Shown here: positions 59,731 to 64,000 of the stretch, piece by piece
How the letters are laid out: the number at the start of each line of letters is the position of its first letter
Position numbering within the stretch: position 1 is the first letter of the stretch
NCBI GenBank assembly: GCA_013397845.1
Contig: VZTG01003732.1
Location: 557,176-621,175 of the forward strand
Origin: Melanocharis versteri
Taxonomy: Eukaryota > Chordata > Aves > Passeriformes > Melanocharitidae
DNA: 64,000 nt
Reading direction: 5' to 3'
Program-made: the position numbers and the translations under genes
Notes under the pieces: generated by a model
Seen by the model: the letters and a program-made list of their open reading frames with translations, nothing else
Database searches by the model: none
What the model was told of the DNA's origin: nothing

Positions 59731-59822
59731 CTTGATTCTCATCTGATGTAAATTGACGCAGCCCCATGGAAATAAATGGAGCTCTGCCAAGCTGCACAAA
59801 AGGACAATATTGTCTGAGCCCT
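59731..59822 (+). mobile_element. Old amniote LINE/SINE tail
   Basis: 'TTGATTCTCATCTGATGTAA', 'ATTGACGCAGCCCCATGGAA' and 'ATAAATGGAGCTCTGCC' then 'TTGTCTGAGCC' align in order with the widespread reptile/bird tail GATTCTCAGCTGGTGTAAATTGGCATAGCTCCATTGAAGTCAATGGAGC...ATCTGAGCCC. It is close to full length for that tail. Confidence 0.68.
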
Positions 59823-60109
59823 GTGCATATTCCAATCTCCTGTGAATGCACAAAGAAAAAGAACATTTCCGTGTCCTTTAAAAGAAAACACTATTTAAAA
59901 TTATTAAAGGAACCTCATGAAACCTGGGGAATTGTAAATCTAGGTTAGTTTATAACTACAAAATGTTAATTTCCTCAAAGTATTGAGGTTTTCTTACTAT
60001 AACTACTATTCTCGACATGGCACATAATATAATTATGTATATTACAGTAATTATTATTAGCTATTATGCTGTACATAGTATTATAATAACTTCCAAAATG
60101 AAAAGACTT
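59823..60109. other. AT-rich unique DNA
   Basis: Very AT-rich 60000-60090 with ATTATT words, possibly the degraded AT-rich end of the neighbouring MIR piece. Confidence 0.35.
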
Positions 60110-60230
60110 GCAAGCAATGGATCTGGAAACAGAGGCACTGAGCTGGCACAACCAGCCCAAGAACACAGAGCAGATCGTTGACAGAGTTGGGAGTAGAAAA
60201 ATGTCCCCTGACTGCAAGGCTAGTGATGCT
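60110..60230 (-). mobile_element. MIR-like SINE
   Basis: 'CTGGAAACAGAGGCACTGAG', 'CAGCCCAAGAACACAGAGCA', 'GATCGTTGACAGAGTTGGGA' and 'GTCCCCTGACTGCAAGGCTA' follow the complement of MIR (GGAAACTGAGGCAC...TTGCCCAAGGTCACACAGC...GGCAGAGCTGGGA...TCTCCTGACTCCCAG). Fairly well preserved. Confidence 0.65.
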
Positions 60231-63200
60231 TCATACAGAAGTGTTACTGCAATAATAATAAATAGGGGTGGGATATATGCCTTTGGCTCTGGGAGACGAT
60301 TATTTTCCTTGGAAAGGTGAACATCACCTTTAGTACAGCAACTCTTTCAGGAGGCAAATGTATCTAATTAAGTAAAGTGATTGTCAAGTGTATTTTAAGT
60401 TTAACAAAGCTCACATCATACTTTATTTCCCTTTTACATTCTGTACAGTAATTGTGTAAAGTGCATGATTTACTGTGGCAGCATTATTCAAACTTAATTA
60501 CAGTGTTAAGAAGCAACCATATCTTGAAAGAAAATAGCTCCACTGCTGTGGGGATCCACATGGCAGCTCTATTTTTGAAGAAAATTTTTTCTTTTCTAAA
60601 GAAAATAAATCGTTTAGAAAAATTTTTGGCTCCTAAAATCACATTTAAGATCAACTTTCAGTAGGCTTCTTAAAGGATTGAAACAGCTACTTTGTCAAGG
60701 GATTTTAGATCTTTCTTTCTTTATATCCATCTCGTGATTCATCCCTATATATACACCAGATGTTGTCCAGTCCTTAGGGGTATAATCTCTTATATGTGGG
60801 GCTGAATCCTAAGAAGGAAATAAAAGGATTTAAAATATTATTATATAGCAATAGCAAGATGTCTCTGGTGGATCAATACGTCTGCTCCTTAGAATACACA
60901 GCAGACACCATTCATTCAAAGTGCCACTTTCATACCAACTAGTGAGATAACTGAAGAGTTTTTACCCACATTTTTTCCCCTTTTAATAAGTGAACTTTTT
61001 ATTTATGAAACTTTAGGCCTCTTTTCCCTTAGCTTTCTAAAGTCTGCACTCTGTAGTAAATGATAGATCCTAGGCTCTTATTCGTACTTTGCAGGGTAGA
61101 TGTTAAAGGGGAGACCAAGACATCATCCTTGCCCCAGACTCAGAACTGAATTTTCATTCTTTAATGTTTTTGGTGTTTGAAATCAATTGAATTTTTGTGA
61201 AATTGAGATGTTCCTTGTAATTTCAAAAGACCATTTATTTTCTAAGTATCCTGAGTAGTGCAATGAGGTGCTTACGGCTGAGGTAAAGTGTAGGCTGCAG
61301 AGCCATCTGCAGTTTACAGGCACTGATCCTATGAAATTCAGGACCTTTGCCGCACCTTTCAGATTGCCATCTGCAGGTGTCATATTTATTAAATCTTTAA
61401 TGACACAGAGGTGTAGATGACTTCCTTAATGAGGCCAGTGTTAATAATTAGTGGCAATGAGATATTGGTAGCAGTATATAGTTACTAATGCTTTCTCCAT
61501 TTCATTTTGTTGTGATTGAGGGGGCTGAAAACTGTTCTGGAGTGAATATCCTTTTTGTCCCTTTTGATGTTACATGAAGGGAGGGAATGGGTTCAGCAGA
61601 ACTCAAACTCAGAAAAGTGTTCTCTAATTTTGGCTCCCACATTTAAGAAAATGTGAAGTGCTGCATCTTAAATAAATGTATCTAATATTAAGGCTTAAGT
61701 GCATTCATATGACTTCCATATGATGGTTTTTTTTCTCATTCCATGATCAGGTTTTGCTTTTGAGCTGTCCCTGTTCCATCTGATAAGGGATCATTTTCTG
61801 CTTTGGGTTCTGCTTATAAGTTATAGCTACTCTCATCTTCTTTGGAGAATGATGACAATGTGGAAATTGATCAAACCCCAGTTTAGGTCAAAGTCATATA
61901 TCTGCAAAAGGCCATAAAATTCACTTTTTGAGTTGGGCTGTGCTCATCTCCCATAGTTTTCTACCTGCCTGTTTCTGTGAACAGACAAAAAAATCTATAC
62001 TAGTGCATATACAGTGCATTATATGCACTTTCTTGATATAATTAGTTGAATCTCTTTTGGCTTGAGAGAACTTTTTCCCTTGAAGAAAATTGATTTTTTA
62101 AGTTATCTGATTTGTATTTAATAGTGTATTCAAATCTCTTCCTCTAGAATCTATAGACCATCTTGCCTAACCTACATCAACAATGAACTTCTCAGAATAC
62201 TTTAATCAAATACAGTTTCCTTGAATTAAGTGAATTTTTCTTATTCCTTTCTAAAACGAGTGACATTTGGTCTGTTTTTCCATTCAGCTGAAAGTCAAGT
62301 TCTCATTTTCTCTGTTTAGAAGCTGAAAGTGCAGCATAATAGCATTATATAGGGAGCAGTTCAATATGCATATACTGATGTATATCTTTTATGTGCACGT
62401 TATCCCACCTGTTGTCTAAGTATGGTGGCCAGACAAACATTAAAGTGAAATGCACAGGTGTTTTCTTGCAGAACCAAAGGTCATTTGTACACTTGGCAAA
62501 GACACTTATTTTCCAAAATTCACAAGGGAGTTTCCACTGCCGGGACTCAGGAACCACAGGCTCCTGCTGCCACTTAAAAATATTTCATTTAAAATAAAGG
62601 TTGTTACTTTTTTTATCCCCCAAGTAATACCTTCCCCCCCGCCCCACCAGTACTCATGTGAAATGCATAGGATACTGATCCTGAAAAAAGATGCTGCTGC
62701 CTGGAAAAGTGGCAGAGGAGCTGGGTGTGTCTGCACCATTTGGAAATCAGTTTCCACAGTGGAGACAGTGGTCTTTCAGTGCCACATGCAGTTCCACATG
62801 CAACTGCCACATAAACATCATAGAAAGGCTTCTGTTCCAGAGCATTCCAGGCCTCTACTTTTAACGACTCTTTCCCATGGTGTTCCCAAGGTGTGGTTGG
62901 GATTTCAGTTACTTATCTTCAGCTCTCTGAAGCCTAGGAGTTAAGGCCAATTTGTTTTTTAGTTTTCTCTTGGAGTCACAAAGGAGAAACAGGGACATTC
63001 AGAGAGTAGAGAACAAGTAGTCTTTTGACAGAGGTGAGGTGAACTGACTTCTGGCATTTTCAGTCCCTCTCCTTTGGCTGTTGAGGAGCCAGATAAATAG
63101 AATAAGATAAGTATATCCAGAACAGGATCTCCAAATCTTTATGCAACTTAGGTAGATGAATTCCATTACCTGTTATCACCATCACTTATCTTCTAGTGTT

Positions 63201-63566
63201 TACAGATAAAATATTGCATGTAAGAAGCATTTTCATGTAAAGAGGAGGCAATTAGGATTAAAATACATTTGTTGTCCCCACAGAATTAAGCTCTTTACCC
63301 TCCTAGGTTTCCCCTAAGTTTGCATTCCTCTGATCCCTGCAAGACATTTGGTCCAGCAATGAACTGGTTTTAGCTGGAACATAGTTGAAGTTCTTCACTG
63401 TAGCTTTTAAGGTGCTATGCTTTGGATTTGTTATAAAGACAGCATTGACAAAGAGGAAATGTTTTTGTTAAAGGAGTTGAGAAGGGACATAGGCAGGACC
63501 AGTGACCCTAACTGACCAAAGGGATATTCCTTACCATAGAATGCTGTGGTCAACAATTAAACTGTT
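60231..63566. other. Unique non-coding DNA
   Basis: About 3.3 kb, AT-rich, with a small inverted repeat at 62002-62029. The 164-codon plus frame 62450-62944 is the longest in the window, but it crosses a C-rich run (62635-62646), has no domain signature, and is overlapped by minus-strand frames. I do not call it a gene. Confidence 0.42.
62002..62029. repeat. 10-bp inverted repeat
   Basis: AGTGCATATA (62002-62011) and TATATGCACT (62020-62029) are perfect reverse complements around an 8-base loop that itself contains GTGCAT. A small hairpin in AT-rich DNA, with no known role. Confidence 0.7.
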
Positions 63567-63602
63567 TGTGTGTGTGTGTGTGTGTGTGCTTGTGTGTGTG
63601 TG
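63567..63602. repeat. (TG)n microsatellite
   Basis: TG dinucleotide run of 36 bases with one CT interruption at about 63589. It lies 88 bases left of the LTR start at 63691. Confidence 0.95.
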
Positions 63603-63690
63603 AATGTTGGCTGGGCCTGACATTTTTTGGGGACTCGCTGGGCCTTGGTGGGTTGCTGGTGAGCGCTTTGGAGTTTTTTGCATCACTTGG

Positions 63691-63849
63691 TGTCATGGGT
63701 TGACCATGAACCAATGATGGAAGTTGGACATGCCTCCAGATCCCATATTTAAAACGGAGAAAGCTGCGAAAAAGCTCTTTTACTCCCGGCTTTTGAACAG
63801 GTAACTGGGGAGTCCGCTCGGCCTGGCTCGGCCCAGCTCGGCCCGGTGG
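63691..63849 (+). mobile_element. Start of an ERV-like LTR, cut by the assembly gap
   Basis: Starts TGTCATGGGTTGACC, as many avian ERV LTRs do. It has a TATA-like CATATTTAAAA at about 63744-63754 and then turns abruptly GC-rich, with three copies of a CTCGGCC-headed decamer from 63817. The sudden change from about 40% GC to CpG-rich sequence, and the gap immediately after, fit a retroviral LTR and leader that failed to assemble. An unrelated CpG-rich promoter is an alternative. Confidence 0.5.
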
Positions 63850-64000
63850 NNNNNNNNNNNNNNNNNNNNNNNNNNNNNNNNNNNNNNNNNNNNNNNNNNN
63901 NNNNNNNNNNNNNNNNNNNNNNNNNNNNNNNNNNNNNNNNNNNNNNNNNNNNNNNNNNNNNNNNNNNNNNNNNNNNNNNNNNNNNNNNNNNNNNNNNNNN
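63850..64000. other. Assembly gap (N)
   Basis: 151 N to the end of the window. The true gap may be longer. It follows GC-rich tandem decamers. Confidence 1.

Noticed and set aside
62450..62944. 164-codon plus-strand open frame, the longest in the window
   Set aside because: No domain, no family motif, crosses a C-rich run, overlapped by minus-strand frames. Length is within what chance gives in 64 kb.

Overview
This window looks like non-coding nuclear DNA from a bird, probably from Neoaves and possibly a songbird. The evidence is the repeat content. There are many CR1 retrotransposon 3' ends in both orientations, with the typical (ATTCTATG)n tails. There are avian-type endogenous retrovirus LTRs, and also very old amniote repeats (MIR-like SINEs, an L2-like LINE, an L3/old-CR1-type LINE). 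These sit in AT-rich sequence with short microsatellites. I found no protein-coding exon, tRNA, rRNA or CRISPR array that I can support. The open frames are short, overlap on both strands, and either cross repeats or show no family motif. The only recognisable protein remnants are pieces of LINE reverse transcriptase. The window is therefore best read as intergenic DNA or the inside of a very large intron.

Layout. 1-10 kb: a CTGCC-rich edge, a plus-strand CR1 3' end (1374-1841), a MIR-like SINE (3058-3282), then about 6.7 kb of unique sequence. 10-14 kb: a (CT)n tract, a 952-bp solo LTR on the minus strand (10209-11160) with degenerate internal repeats, a (TAA)n tract and a short CR1. 14-26 kb: AT-rich unique DNA with a perfect octamer palindrome (15949-15966), a 1.2-kb antisense relic of an old CR1/L3-type LINE (20360-21595), SINE pieces and a 134-bp poly-T tract. 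26-37 kb: mostly unique, with an L2-like reverse transcriptase relic (33000-33290). 37-43 kb: the densest repeat cluster, with five CR1/L3 pieces. One of these (39283-39778) keeps the C-terminal CR1 frame open apart from a single stop codon. 43-51 kb: MIR-like pieces in unique DNA. 51-56 kb: two CR1 ends joined head to head (51128-51475), and a CR1 split by a solo LTR (55342-56240). 56-64 kb: unique AT-rich DNA, old SINE/LINE tails, a (TG)n tract, the start of another LTR at 63691, and an assembly gap (N) from 63850.

I did not find a new biological system. The points most worth a second look are evolutionary: the nested and head-to-head insertions, the old LINE relics whose identity can be tested, the octamer palindrome, and the GC-rich LTR cut off by the gap. 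All repeat identities come from recognising family patterns by eye, without a database search. Boundaries of old elements are accurate to perhaps 10-50 bases.
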